The notes beneath the pieces are model-generated. The model saw only the letters and a list, made by a program, of their open reading frames with translations. It ran no database searches and had not been told where the DNA came from. Positions 1-6,873 of a DNA stretch of 9,700 nucleotides are shown here, one piece after another (within the stretch, counting starts at the first letter, position 1; each line of letters starts with the position of its first letter). This stretch comes from an uncultured Flavobacteriales bacterium. GTDB lineage: Bacteria > Bacteroidota > Bacteroidia > Flavobacteriales > Crocinitomicaceae. The position numbers and the translations under genes were made by a program. The stretch covers positions 1 to 9,700 of the forward strand of contig CAMPIU010000071.1 of assembly GCA_946886545.1 (NCBI GenBank), in the 5' to 3' direction.

Positions 1-2
1 TG

Positions 3-224
3 CATTACGATGGAGAGCAACTGGAAACAGTATTACGATGTGATTTATATGTGGCGGATTCTATAGTTGTAGAATTGAAAGCAGCAAAAGCAATTGAACC
101 AATATTCGAGGCACAATTATTAGCCTACATGAAACTTTTAGATTCCGATTTCAATTGTTTGAATATTTTCAGGAAAGGTCAGAAAACGCTTGTCAATAAA
201 CTATATCAAAACCTTCAAGAATAA
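3..224 (+). CDS. GxxExxY-family protein (PD-(D/E)xK-like), C-terminal fragment
   Basis: The first 73 codons of the window are open in frame 3 up to TAA at 222-224, and the 5' part lies outside the window. The peptide has the C-terminal pattern of the GxxExxY family: a basic-acidic start (LRCDLYVAD), then SIVVELKAAKAIEPIFEAQ, then LLAYMKLLDSDFNCLNIF. The D...ELK arrangement matches the D-ExK core of a PD-(D/E)xK nuclease-like fold, and the EAQLLAYMKL stretch is characteristic of the family. Full-length members are about 120-130 residues, so a little over half is visible here. The family's role is unsettled. Nuclease activity is inferred from the fold and I do not assert it. The gene converges on the PorP/SprF-like gene, with 41 bp between the stop codons and no obvious terminator hairpin there. 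Confidence 0.8.
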   Translation, partial: HYDGEQLETVLRCDLYVADSIVVELKAAKAIEPIFEAQLLAYMKLLDSDFNCLNIFRKGQKTLVNKLYQNLQE

Positions 225-265
225 AAGCTATGTGCTCTATGTGCCTACTGTGGTTCATACCTAAT

Positions 266-1204
266 TTACCACTTCTGCTTCTTCCGGAATTGTCCGCCCT
301 TTCTGGTGATAAACTTTCTTTTTGCAAATGGAAGCTCTTCAATTGTACGTGCAAAGTTCAATGTGATTTCATGCGAGTGTTCCAAGGCCTTGTGCGGAGT
401 AAACGTACTTGTTTGATAAGTGTAAACAATGCGCAATCCTTTTTCCAGGAAGAGGCCCAAGCTTCCGGTTACGGAATTGTCGGATTGATAACCACCGCCA
501 ACCCAAACGAACTGACCGAAGAGGAAATGTCCGTCAAAAGACATATTCAGCCTTGAGCCTTTCACCATTCTTGCCATGGCTGTAGGGTAGAGGATCACAT
601 TGTCATTAAAACGGATTTTGTAGCCGATGTGGGAATAAAAATGATTGTAAGTGGTGGTGTAGATATTCGACGGATCTGCGAGTGCATTATCGAAAATACT
701 CGGCATGGAAACCCCGAAATCAAAGTTCTCGGATTGAATTGATAAACCAACTCCTAAATTCACTCCTCTAGAAACCCGGTTGTCTAAAGTAGGTTCCTTT
801 TCGCTGAAGTAAATGTAATCTGTTTGCAATGATCGTTGCTGATAGCCAACTTTCACACCTAGGCCCAGCGCCGTTTTTTCTCCCAACCAAATGTGATAGT
901 TATAGAGCGCACCTATTTCCAATGAGTTGACACCTGCTGCAAAATCACTGATGGCAATTGCTCCGACCCCATGATTTTGGGTAATATGGTAGTGACCGTT
1001 TGCTGTAAAAGTCATCGGAGTTTCCGGAACTGTCAACCATTGCTTTTTGAAATGGAGTGTTGCACTGTAACGGGTAGTGATATCCATGTACCCGGGATTG
1101 AATACAGCCTGGTTCAACATGTATTGATTGTACAAACTTCTTAATTGTGCATTGGAAGTGAATGTGAAAGCCAATAACACCAAAAGTGAATAAATTTTTC
1201 TCAT
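266..1204 (-). CDS. PorP/SprF-family type IX secretion outer-membrane protein
   Basis: The 312-aa product starts with a signal peptide (MRKIYSLLVLLAFTFTSNA, cleavage likely before Q20). It continues with LYNQYMLNQAVFNPGYMD, the N-terminal signature of the PorP/SprF family. The rest alternates short hydrophobic strands with glycine-rich turns (for example GVGAIAISDFAAG, TALGLGVKVGYQQ, SLGLFLEKGLRIVYTYQ), as in an outer-membrane beta-barrel. The length is typical for the family. PorP/SprF proteins act with T9SS, and many family members are encoded next to proteins carrying type B (CHU_C) sorting domains. That is the arrangement here: the start codon at 1204 overlaps the stop of the CHU_C gene by 4 bp (ATGA), which suggests translational coupling. 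Bacteroidota often have many paralogues, so this is probably not the core porP or sprF gene. The specific function is inferred. Confidence 0.9.
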   Translation of the reverse strand: MRKIYSLLVLLAFTFTSNAQLRSLYNQYMLNQAVFNPGYMDITTRYSATLHFKKQWLTVPETPMTFTANGHYHITQNHGVGAIAISDFAAGVNSLEIGALYNYHIWLGEKTALGLGVKVGYQQRSLQTDYIYFSEKEPTLDNRVSRGVNLGVGLSIQSENFDFGVSMPSIFDNALADPSNIYTTTYNHFYSHIGYKIRFNDNVILYPTAMARMVKGSRLNMSFDGHFLFGQFVWVGGGYQSDNSVTGSLGLFLEKGLRIVYTYQTSTFTPHKALEHSHEITLNFARTIEELPFAKRKFITRKGGQFRKKQKW

Positions 1205-1644
1205 CGTTTCAATGTTATTTTTCCGGATGCTTTATTTCCTGTGCCATCGCTAAACTCAAAATAGTAAACACCGGCTGAGCATTCTTCTCCGAGCATCGGA
1301 TTTGATTGATTGTTTTTTCCGTCCCATCCGTTCATATAAGGAGATGCGTAATAAACAGTTTCTCCCCAGCGATTAAAGACTTTCAAATAATTTCGCGGGT
1401 AATTTTGTACGTTCAGGATGATAAACTGATCATTGTATCCATCACCATTCGGAGAAAAGAAATCTGCGAAGACCAGGTCGTTAATTCGCAATGTATCATC
1501 TAATTCGCGGGTAGCAAGCTGTGCACTTTGAACAGAGAAATTAGTTTCTTTTTTCTCCATGAAACCAAGAGAAAGAATGAATAGTGGAATTAAAAATAGG
1601 AATCGGATCATGCGGAATAAGTTTTCTTTCACAAAAGTCAGCAT
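1201..1644 (-). CDS. Small secreted protein consisting mostly of a CHU_C (T9SS type B) sorting domain
   Basis: The product is 147 aa. Almost the whole mature part is a gliding-motility-associated C-terminal domain (CHU_C / T9SS type B). It shows FFSPNGDGYND at residues 62-72, VFNRWGETVYY at 89-99, GWDGK at 106-110, the SAGVYYFEF block at 123-131, and a basic C-terminus (GKITLKR). Only about 30 residues lie between the signal peptide and this domain, so there is no room for a folded passenger. The hydrophobic signal sequence begins at Met12 (MIRFLFLIPLFILSLGF). A start at 1611 is therefore a good alternative to the ATG at 1644, and the sequence does not decide between them. CHU_C domains normally end very large adhesins or repeat proteins. 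The next gene is a PorP/SprF-like protein overlapping by 4 bp, so the two are probably co-expressed partners. Confidence 0.85.
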   Translation of the reverse strand: MLTFVKENLFRMIRFLFLIPLFILSLGFMEKKETNFSVQSAQLATRELDDTLRINDLVFADFFSPNGDGYNDQFIILNVQNYPRNYLKVFNRWGETVYYASPYMNGWDGKNNQSNPMLGEECSAGVYYFEFSDGTGNKASGKITLKR

Positions 1645-1781
1645 TTTAAAGCATTATGCCTAAAAAAGAATGATAATATTTTTGAGTTGATTGATATAAC
1701 AATTGGTTTGGAGTAATTTAATGCTGAAGTTTTCAGTTTCAGGAGTTCAAACAATGAAGCTGAAGAAAAGTAAATTCGAAG

Positions 1782-1818
1782 AATAAAATAAAAGGAGATT
1801 CGTTATGCGAATCCCCTT
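1782..1818 (-). terminator. Rho-independent terminator of the VWA-AAA operon
   Basis: Read on the minus strand, AAGGGGATTCG, a 5-nt loop and CGAATCTCCTT form an 11-bp stem (1808-1818 with 1792-1802) with one G-U pair. It is followed directly by TTATTTTATT. It lies about 30 bp after the stop of the AAA+ ATPase gene, in the right orientation to end that transcript before the CHU_C gene. On the plus strand the same hairpin has no downstream T-tract, so it acts in one direction. Confidence 0.85.
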
Positions 1819-1847
1819 GTTGTTCTATAAAATTTGTTTATTCACTC

Positions 1848-3311
1848 TTAATTTAAGCCACCTCGTACATACGAACTGAACTGGTCGCTGAAAGTCGTGT
1901 TGTTATCCATTTGCGATTTGCTCAGTTTTTTGCTTTCCACCAATCCCCACAAAACAAATTCTTTCAGGAAATGTTTTTCATCCGCAAGTACTTTGGGCTG
2001 ATATTTTTGGATCAGTGATTCCAAAGGGGCGATAGAATCCAATTGTGCATAATAGGTCTTGTCATCAGCATCTTCTGAAAGTATAAACTCGTCCTGTTCA
2101 AAGAACCAATCCACGATTTCCTGGTAAGGACCGCTTTCTCCCGGTTTTTCCAGTTTCTCAACCTTTGGAAAATAACTTTCAAAGAGCGTCTTCACTGCTC
2201 TTCCGATCAGCTGTTCCGCAACATAGGTACTTCCTTCCTGTTCGCCTTCGTAAACCAATTCCATTTTACCTGTCAGGGCTGGAATGATTCCTGAAAAATC
2301 TGCCAGACGAACGGTGGTCTTCGGGTTTTTGCTTTTCAAACCACGTAATTCTGCGGTACTCACTAAGTTTTCAAAGGCCGAAATACTCATACGTGCACTC
2401 ACTCCGCTTTTCACATCGATGTATTCGCTTTCACGCGCTTCAAATCCGATTTGCTCGATCAGATCCATAGCCAGACCGGGAACCGAAATGTTTTCTTTTT
2501 GATCGCCTTCCAGTTTTGCTTCCTGTTCGGTGATCATCCGGGCAACCTGGATTGTTTCCGGGTAATGTGTCAGGATTTGAGAACCGATCCGGTCTTTCAG
2601 CGGTGTTACAATACTTCCACGATTGGTATAATCCTCCGGATTTGCTGTGAATACAAATTGAATATCCAATGGGAAACGCAATTGGAATCCACGGATTTGA
2701 ATATCACCTTCCTGTAGAATATTGAACAATGCCACCTGGATTCGTGCCTGCAGATCAGGTAATTCATTGATGACAAAAATACAGCGGTTAGCCCGTGGGA
2801 TCATTCCGAAATGGATAACACGCTCATCTGCATAAGACAATTTCATGTTTGCAGCTTTGATCGGGTCTACATCTCCGATGAGGTCAGCGATGGTAACGTC
2901 AGGAGTTGCGAGTTTTTCAGCAAAACGCTCTTCGCGGTGCACCCAAGAGACCGGAGTTTCATCTCCTTTTTCTGCAATCAGATCTTTTGCATAACGCGAA
3001 AGTGGAGCCAATGGATCATCATTTACTTCCGAACCCTGAACAATGGGCATCCATTCGTCCAATAAATTTACCATCAAGCGAGCCAGGCGCGTCTTTGCCT
3101 GACCGCGCAATCCCAGTAGGTTGATATTGTGTTTGGCTAAAATGGCACGTTCCAATTCCGGAATCACGGTGTTTTCGTAACCATGAATTCCTTCAAATGC
3201 TTGCTTTCCGGATTTTAGTGCTTCCATTAAATTCGATCGCAATTCTTCTTTAACGCTTTTTGTCCGGTATCCTGAGGCTTTTAATTCGCCCAATGTTTTA
3301 ATTGATTTCAT
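1848..3311 (-). CDS. MoxR/Mg-chelatase-I-like AAA+ ATPase
   Basis: The 487-aa protein is a cytosolic AAA+ ATPase of the helix-2-insert group that contains MoxR, RavA and the magnesium chelatase I subunit. Visible motifs are Walker A GLRGQAKT (67-74), the Walker B region CIFVINELPDL (177-187), sensor 1 FTANPEDY with Asn224, the LKDRIG block with a candidate arginine finger at R241, and sensor 2 GVSARM with R307. About 100 residues separate the Walker A and Walker B motifs. The C-terminal 150 residues are helical and end in a short hydrophilic tail. The Walker B Asp is replaced by Asn182, while the catalytic Glu183 is kept. The gene follows a VWA-domain gene on the same strand after 112 bp, the usual ATPase-VWA pairing. 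Relatives are often labelled magnesium chelatase, but nothing here indicates chlorophyll or cobalamin synthesis. A chaperone-like or remodelling role with the VWA partner is an inference. Confidence 0.9.
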   Translation of the reverse strand: MKSIKTLGELKASGYRTKSVKEELRSNLMEALKSGKQAFEGIHGYENTVIPELERAILAKHNINLLGLRGQAKTRLARLMVNLLDEWMPIVQGSEVNDDPLAPLSRYAKDLIAEKGDETPVSWVHREERFAEKLATPDVTIADLIGDVDPIKAANMKLSYADERVIHFGMIPRANRCIFVINELPDLQARIQVALFNILQEGDIQIRGFQLRFPLDIQFVFTANPEDYTNRGSIVTPLKDRIGSQILTHYPETIQVARMITEQEAKLEGDQKENISVPGLAMDLIEQIGFEARESEYIDVKSGVSARMSISAFENLVSTAELRGLKSKNPKTTVRLADFSGIIPALTGKMELVYEGEQEGSTYVAEQLIGRAVKTLFESYFPKVEKLEKPGESGPYQEIVDWFFEQDEFILSEDADDKTYYAQLDSIAPLESLIQKYQPKVLADEKHFLKEFVLWGLVESKKLSKSQMDNNTTFSDQFSSYVRGGLN

Positions 3312-3423
3312 ACGTTTTGTTTATTTGTAGAGGCAAGACTGTTTAGAGCTAACAGCCAGTATAATTGTGATCCTGACTCCCAAAGTCATGTCTCTTGACT
3401 CTTTGATAGTACTTAATTTTTTC

Positions 3424-4533
3424 TTATCCTCTGATTCGTTTAATCCGGTTTGCCTGGTAATCTTCAAAGATCATTTGTCCCAAGCCCTGTATTCCGGTAT
3501 AAAATGCTTTTCCCTGGTTTGCAGCCGTGAATTGTTGAATAAATTGCTGCAAATAAGGATCCTGTGCAATCATGAAGGTCGTTATAGGAATGTGCAGTTT
3601 CCGCGCTTGCTGTGCAGTTGTGTAGCATTTATCGACAATGTATTTGTCCAAACCATTCGAGTTCATGTAATACGAACCATCCGGCTTGATGACACAGCTC
3701 GGTTTTCCATCCGTGATCATGAAGATCTGTTTGTTGGTATTCCGTTTTCTGCGCAATAAGTCCATGGCTAATTCCAGTCCGGCAACCGTATTGGTGTGAT
3801 ACGGTCCAACTTGTAAATAGGGGAGTTCTTTCGCTTCAATGGCCCAGGCATCATCGCCAAAGACCAAAATGTCCAGCGTATCTTTGGGGTAACGTGTTTT
3901 GATCAGTTCTGCCAAAGCCATGGCTACTTTTTTGGCCGGGGTGATTCGGTCTTCACCGTATAGGATCATACTGTGACTGATGTCGATCATCAAAACTGTA
4001 CTCATTTGTGCTTTGTAGAAACTTTCTTCCACCACCAAATCGCGCTCATGAAGCTGGAATTCGCCGGGTCCATTGTTGATTTGGGCATTTCTCAGACTTT
4101 CTGTCATAGAGATTTTTTCCAGTCCGTCTCCAAAATTGAATTGGCGGTAATCACCCGTTTGTTCGTCGCCGTTTCCGCTGTGTTTGGTGCGGTGGTTTCC
4201 AATGCCACTTTTCTTTAAGTTCCCGAAGATTTGCTCTAATGCATGCTGGCGGATCGCACGCTCCATTTTAGCCGTAATATCAGTTCCTCCGCTTCCTTCT
4301 GTACCTGTTTTATCACGGATGAAATTTTTCTTGCGAAGATCTTCGATGAAGTCATCAATGGTATATTCGGCTGTGGTGAGTTCATATTCCTTATCAAGAA
4401 CGCGCAGCCAGTCGATAGCTTCGTCAAAATCTCCCGAAGTGTGTGTGATCAATTCTTTGAAAATCTCGAAGAGTCGCTCAAATGGCGATTGTTCCGGGGC
4501 AGAATAGGGTGTGAATACAAATCCTTTACGCAT
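3424..4533 (-). CDS. VWA-domain protein with complete MIDAS, partner of the AAA+ ATPase
   Basis: The 369-aa protein has no signal peptide or membrane segment, so it is probably cytosolic. Residues 1-75 are helical. Residues 75-175 are charged and rich in Gly and Asn, and look like a linker. A von Willebrand factor A domain fills about 177-360. Its metal-ion-dependent adhesion site is intact: DISHS (D184, S186, S188), T247 in YHTNTVAG, and D275 in MITDGKPS. This composition resembles the VWA part of the magnesium chelatase D subunit and of ViaA-type proteins. The gene is first in a likely operon with the AAA+ ATPase. The 112-bp spacer (3312-3423) has only a weak 5-bp hairpin (AGTCA/TGACT) and no intrinsic terminator, so read-through is expected. 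I infer that it recruits a target or regulates the ATPase; the client is unknown. Confidence 0.9.
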   Translation of the reverse strand: MRKGFVFTPYSAPEQSPFERLFEIFKELITHTSGDFDEAIDWLRVLDKEYELTTAEYTIDDFIEDLRKKNFIRDKTGTEGSGGTDITAKMERAIRQHALEQIFGNLKKSGIGNHRTKHSGNGDEQTGDYRQFNFGDGLEKISMTESLRNAQINNGPGEFQLHERDLVVEESFYKAQMSTVLMIDISHSMILYGEDRITPAKKVAMALAELIKTRYPKDTLDILVFGDDAWAIEAKELPYLQVGPYHTNTVAGLELAMDLLRRKRNTNKQIFMITDGKPSCVIKPDGSYYMNSNGLDKYIVDKCYTTAQQARKLHIPITTFMIAQDPYLQQFIQQFTAANQGKAFYTGIQGLGQMIFEDYQANRIKRIRG

Positions 4534-4556
4534 GGTATTGTTTGTTTAGTTATTGA

Positions 4557-4589
4557 TTGACCGTTAGTTGGATGAAAATGTTCGGTCAA
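4557..4589. repeat. Inverted repeat TTGACCG-N19-CGGTCAA in the VWA leader region
   Basis: The two 7-bp arms (4557-4563 and 4583-4589) are perfectly complementary across a 19-nt spacer. They lie 24 to 56 bp upstream of the VWA start codon. The element could be an operator or a leader hairpin. Arms this short with a spacer this long can arise by chance, so support is modest. Confidence 0.35.
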
Positions 4590-4692
4590 ATGGTTCCTGA
4601 ATGAAGTCTGTATTTTTGAACGAATAAAGGTAAGCGAATAAATCCAATCATTCGGGGAATAGGAAACTTAAAATACGTTAAAATGAATCTAA

Positions 4693-4715
4693 CTTTCAAT
4701 CACTATAATTGAAAG
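4693..4715. repeat. Inverted repeat CTTTCAAT-N7-ATTGAAAG
   Basis: The perfect 8-bp arms at 4693-4700 and 4708-4715 are separated by 7 nt. Neither strand has a T-tract directly after the hairpin, so it is not an intrinsic terminator. It lies about 160 bp upstream of the VWA start and could be a protein-binding site for the promoter of that operon. No homologous site elsewhere in the window supports this. Confidence 0.45.
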
Positions 4716-4800
4716 AGCACAAAGTTTTTAACCGATTATGCTTTTTCATTGAATGTCTTTGGAGTGTCAATAAAAACCGGAAGAACTTACGAGTCTATTA

Positions 4801-4845
4801 TATAAAAAATAAATCCCGGCAAACAATTGCTTACCGGGATTTATT
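4801..4845 (-). terminator. Rho-independent terminator of the Ig-like surface protein gene
   Basis: On the minus strand AATAAATCCCGG (4834-4845) pairs perfectly over 12 bp with CCGGGATTTATT (4808-4819) around a 14-nt loop. It is followed by TTTTATA. The hairpin lies about 46 bp beyond the stop codon of the Ig-like gene and is correctly oriented for it. Confidence 0.9.
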
Positions 4846-4891
4846 GGGGTGTTGACAGTTTGTGAAACTACCAACTGAACGTGTCTTTTTA

Positions 4892-6757
4892 TTAGTTTTT
4901 CACGACTTTTAGCAAGTTCATTTGACCTGCACGATAAACGCGTAAAAAGAAAGTGTTGGATTCATAAGCAGAAAGATCCAATTCCGTTTGAAGCGCATTC
5001 GGCTCGTTAGTTTCCAATACTTTACCAAGCATATCAAATAACTCCACGCGATCGATTGCTGAACATGATGAAGCGATGGTAACTTTACCATTTGTTGGGA
5101 TTGGATAAACGTTTAATTCTGCAGTCTCAGTTTCACCGATTCCTGCAAAATCAACCTGTACACAGTTCGAAGTATCGATACAGCCGTACGCATTGTCTTG
5201 GATAATAATCGCATAGCTTCCTCCATTTGTAGGTTCAAAAATCACATCTGTTTCACCCGGAATCACGGACATATCGAAACAGTTTACCCACTGAGCAGTC
5301 ATATCGACAAGCGTACCGGCAGTTAACGTACCTCCGGATGCAAAAATGGAAGACATGACATTGTGAATGGTAACCGTCATCTGATCGCTTGCGAAACATC
5401 CGTTAGCATCTGTTCCGGTTACGGTGTATGTTCCGTTTATGGGAACGATTGGCGTACCATCGATGGCTCCATTGGTCCAGGTATAAGTTTGAGCACCGTT
5501 TCCTGAAAATACATGCGGAATTCCCTGGCAAAGATCCAAATCAGGTCCTGCGGAAACAATTGGTGCGGTGTTGAAAGTCACAATGACCGTATCGTTCTTA
5601 ATGCATCCGTTTGCATCTGTTCCGGTTACGATGTATGTCTCTGTACTTGTCGGTTCGAACGGTACATTATCCATGACTCCGTTATTCCAGGTATAAGTAT
5701 CTGCACCTTGTCCTGCTAATGTGATATTGTTTCCTTCACATACGCTGAAATCTGTGCCTGCGCTTACGTTGGGAAGCTGATTTACGGTTACTGTGATGGT
5801 GTCATTTTCCATACATCCGATCGAATCAGTACCGGTTACAATATAAGTTGTTGTGGTCATTGCCTGGAAAGTAACACTATCCACTGCACCATTGTCCCAA
5901 GTATAGCTTTCTGCACCTGTTCCGTAAAGCACAACGCTATCTTCTGCACAAACTATCAGAGGTGCATGCGCTGTTACTACAGGAAGGGAAACAACTACGT
6001 CCAGTGTATCAAATGTTGCAGCACATCCCGGAACAGTTGCAGAAACAGTGTAGGTAGTTGTAGAAGTTGGCGTTGCCGGAATGGAAGTTGTTGTTTCTCC
6101 TGTACCCCAGGTAATGGTAGTTCCCGGTTGGTCAGCCAATGTATAATGAATATTCCCGTTCCATACCCGTGGCTGATAAACGGCTCCTGTATTTTGTGTA
6201 AACGGGTATTCCATACCGCCACCTTCAAGGAAAGTAATGTTTGCATCACTGGAATAAACGTTTCCGACATTTGTACCGTTCGAATAATTCAAACTAACAG
6301 CCGAAGTGTTTGATGTTACATAAAACGCATACGTTTGACCAGCAGGAATAGTAATATTCACATCTACCGGTACGGCTGAGAATCCGCCTGTATAGGTTAC
6401 AGGTGCTGAGCCGATGAAAGTCCATGCTGAAGGCGTATTGGCAAACCCGTTCCATGTACCGACCTTGTAATAGATTTCGATCGTGGTATTGCCCATTGGG
6501 GAAGCATCAAATGACAGGATGGTAACCGCATTTGTTGCAACGATATCGAACATGTTACCACGGTGGTTATTTCCAGCTGTATTGGAAGCCATTAGCTGAA
6601 GACTCGGTCCATTGGCAAGAGCATTAAGGGTTATCCCGTCTCCGGAACATATCAGCGAATCAGAGGCGCTGAGAACAACAGAACAGGGCTGTGCATAAGC
6701 TTTGAACCCAATAAAAAATGTAAACGCAAGAATTGGTAAGTGTAGTACTTTCATCAT
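4892..6757 (-). CDS. Secreted Ig-like-repeat protein with T9SS type A sorting domain
   Basis: I start the gene at the ATG at 6757 (621 aa). The longer frame would begin with TTG at 6784, inside a -7 promoter-like box, whereas Met1 here opens a clean signal peptide (MMKVLHLPILAFTFFIGFKAYA, cleavage before Q23). In order there follow: the first half of an Ig-like repeat (about 24-49); a beta-sandwich-like module (about 51-207) with GNMFDI, the WTFIGSAPV block and the PRVWNGNIHYT ending; the second half of the Ig-like repeat (about 211-258); and three similar Ig-like repeats (about 259-327, 329-397, 399-466) with the pattern YTWxNGxxD and VTGTDxxGC. Next comes a degenerate Ig-like domain (about 467-539) with AQWVNC and YGCIDTSNC. 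The C-terminal 75 residues are a type A sorting domain: NVYPIPTNGKVTI, VELFDMLGKVLE, FFLRVYRAGQ, LLKVVKN. The protein is probably exported through T9SS and surface-attached or released. The ligand is unknown. It ends at a strong terminator. Confidence 0.9.
   Translation of the reverse strand: MMKVLHLPILAFTFFIGFKAYAQPCSVVLSASDSLICSGDGITLNALANGPSLQLMASNTAGNNHRGNMFDIVATNAVTILSFDASPMGNTTIEIYYKVGTWNGFANTPSAWTFIGSAPVTYTGGFSAVPVDVNITIPAGQTYAFYVTSNTSAVSLNYSNGTNVGNVYSSDANITFLEGGGMEYPFTQNTGAVYQPRVWNGNIHYTLADQPGTTITWGTGETTTSIPATPTSTTTYTVSATVPGCAATFDTLDVVVSLPVVTAHAPLIVCAEDSVVLYGTGAESYTWDNGAVDSVTFQAMTTTTYIVTGTDSIGCMENDTITVTVNQLPNVSAGTDFSVCEGNNITLAGQGADTYTWNNGVMDNVPFEPTSTETYIVTGTDANGCIKNDTVIVTFNTAPIVSAGPDLDLCQGIPHVFSGNGAQTYTWTNGAIDGTPIVPINGTYTVTGTDANGCFASDQMTVTIHNVMSSIFASGGTLTAGTLVDMTAQWVNCFDMSVIPGETDVIFEPTNGGSYAIIIQDNAYGCIDTSNCVQVDFAGIGETETAELNVYPIPTNGKVTIASSCSAIDRVELFDMLGKVLETNEPNALQTELDLSAYESNTFFLRVYRAGQMNLLKVVKN
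5360..5983 (-). repeat. Three tandem Ig-like repeats of about 69 codons
   Basis: Three consecutive units of about 207 nt encode the pattern SAGxD...C.G....L.G.GA.TYTW.NG..D....P...TY.VTGTD..GC...D...VT. Conservation is also visible in DNA: the 35-nt blocks 5397-5431 and 5604-5638 differ at two positions and sit exactly 207 nt apart, sharing the 17-mer GCATCTGTTCCGGTTAC. The unit nearest the N-terminus has diverged more (SIGC instead of ANGC). This indicates internal duplication, with the two C-terminal-side units the more recent pair or homogenised by gene conversion. Confidence 0.85.
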
Positions 6758-6781
6758 AAATAGTGATTTAAAAATTCGGTG

Positions 6782-6789
6782 CAAAAATA
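6782..6789 (-). promoter_or_regulatory. -7 promoter box for the Ig-like gene
   Basis: The minus strand reads TATTTTTG, an exact match to the Bacteroidota -7 consensus TAnnTTTG. It lies 25 bp upstream of the ATG at 6757, giving a short leader of about 20 nt. It overlaps the TTG that would open the longer frame, so it argues for the downstream start. No good -33 TTTG or TTG is found at the usual distance, which lowers confidence. Confidence 0.45.
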
Positions 6790-6821
6790 CTCTTTTAATC
6801 CGATTTCAGTATTTGTTAGAA

Positions 6822-6852
6822 GTAAAAAAAATAAAATCAGGGGTTTTCCCTT
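6822..6852 (-). terminator. Weak intrinsic terminator after the 75-aa membrane protein gene
   Basis: On the minus strand AAGGG-AAAA-CCCCT forms a short stem of 4 to 5 bp, followed by GATTTTATTTTTTTT. The T-tract is strong but the stem is short. It lies just past the stop at 6874 and before the start of the Ig-like gene, which fits separate transcription of the two genes. Confidence 0.4.
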
Positions 6853-6873
6853 GTAACTTTAATAAGTTGATTG

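Larger units (their letters stand above)
4534..4891. other. 358-bp intergenic stretch upstream of the VWA-AAA operon
   Basis: No credible ORF covers this AT-rich interval. It contains the terminator of the Ig-like gene (4801-4845), two perfect inverted repeats (4557-4589 and 4693-4715), and presumably the promoter of the VWA-AAA operon. The best minus-strand promoter candidate is TACCTTTA at 4625-4632, a one-mismatch match to the Bacteroidota -7 box TAnnTTTG. No properly spaced -33 element is visible, so the promoter stays unassigned. I see no recognisable riboswitch, tRNA or other RNA gene here. Confidence 0.6.

Noticed and set aside
230..556. Plus-strand ORF of 108 codons
   Set aside because: It lies antisense to the PorP/SprF-like gene, has no family resemblance, and its composition is that of a shadow frame.
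1848..3311. Annotation as a magnesium chelatase subunit for chlorophyll synthesis
   Set aside because: Only the AAA+ fold is shared. The neighbours are T9SS cargo genes and a VWA protein, and no pigment-synthesis gene is present.
3374..3412. Inverted and direct repeats around GACTC and AGTCA/TGACT between the VWA and AAA+ genes
   Set aside because: The stem is only 5 bp and no T-tract follows on the minus strand, so it is neither a convincing terminator nor a clear operator.
3367..3759. Plus-strand ORF of 130 codons
   Set aside because: It overlaps the end of the VWA gene on the other strand, whose MIDAS motifs and homology are clear. The product is not recognisable.
4611..4618. TATTTTTG on the plus strand, an exact match to the -7 consensus
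   Set aside because: No plus-strand gene follows within the gap, the region downstream runs antisense to the Ig-like gene and its terminator, and there is no -33 element at the right distance. It is probably chance in AT-rich DNA.
5360..5983. Regularly spaced repeats considered as a CRISPR-like array
   Set aside because: The repeats stay in frame at 207 nt and encode Ig-like domains. There are no short identical repeats with unique spacers.
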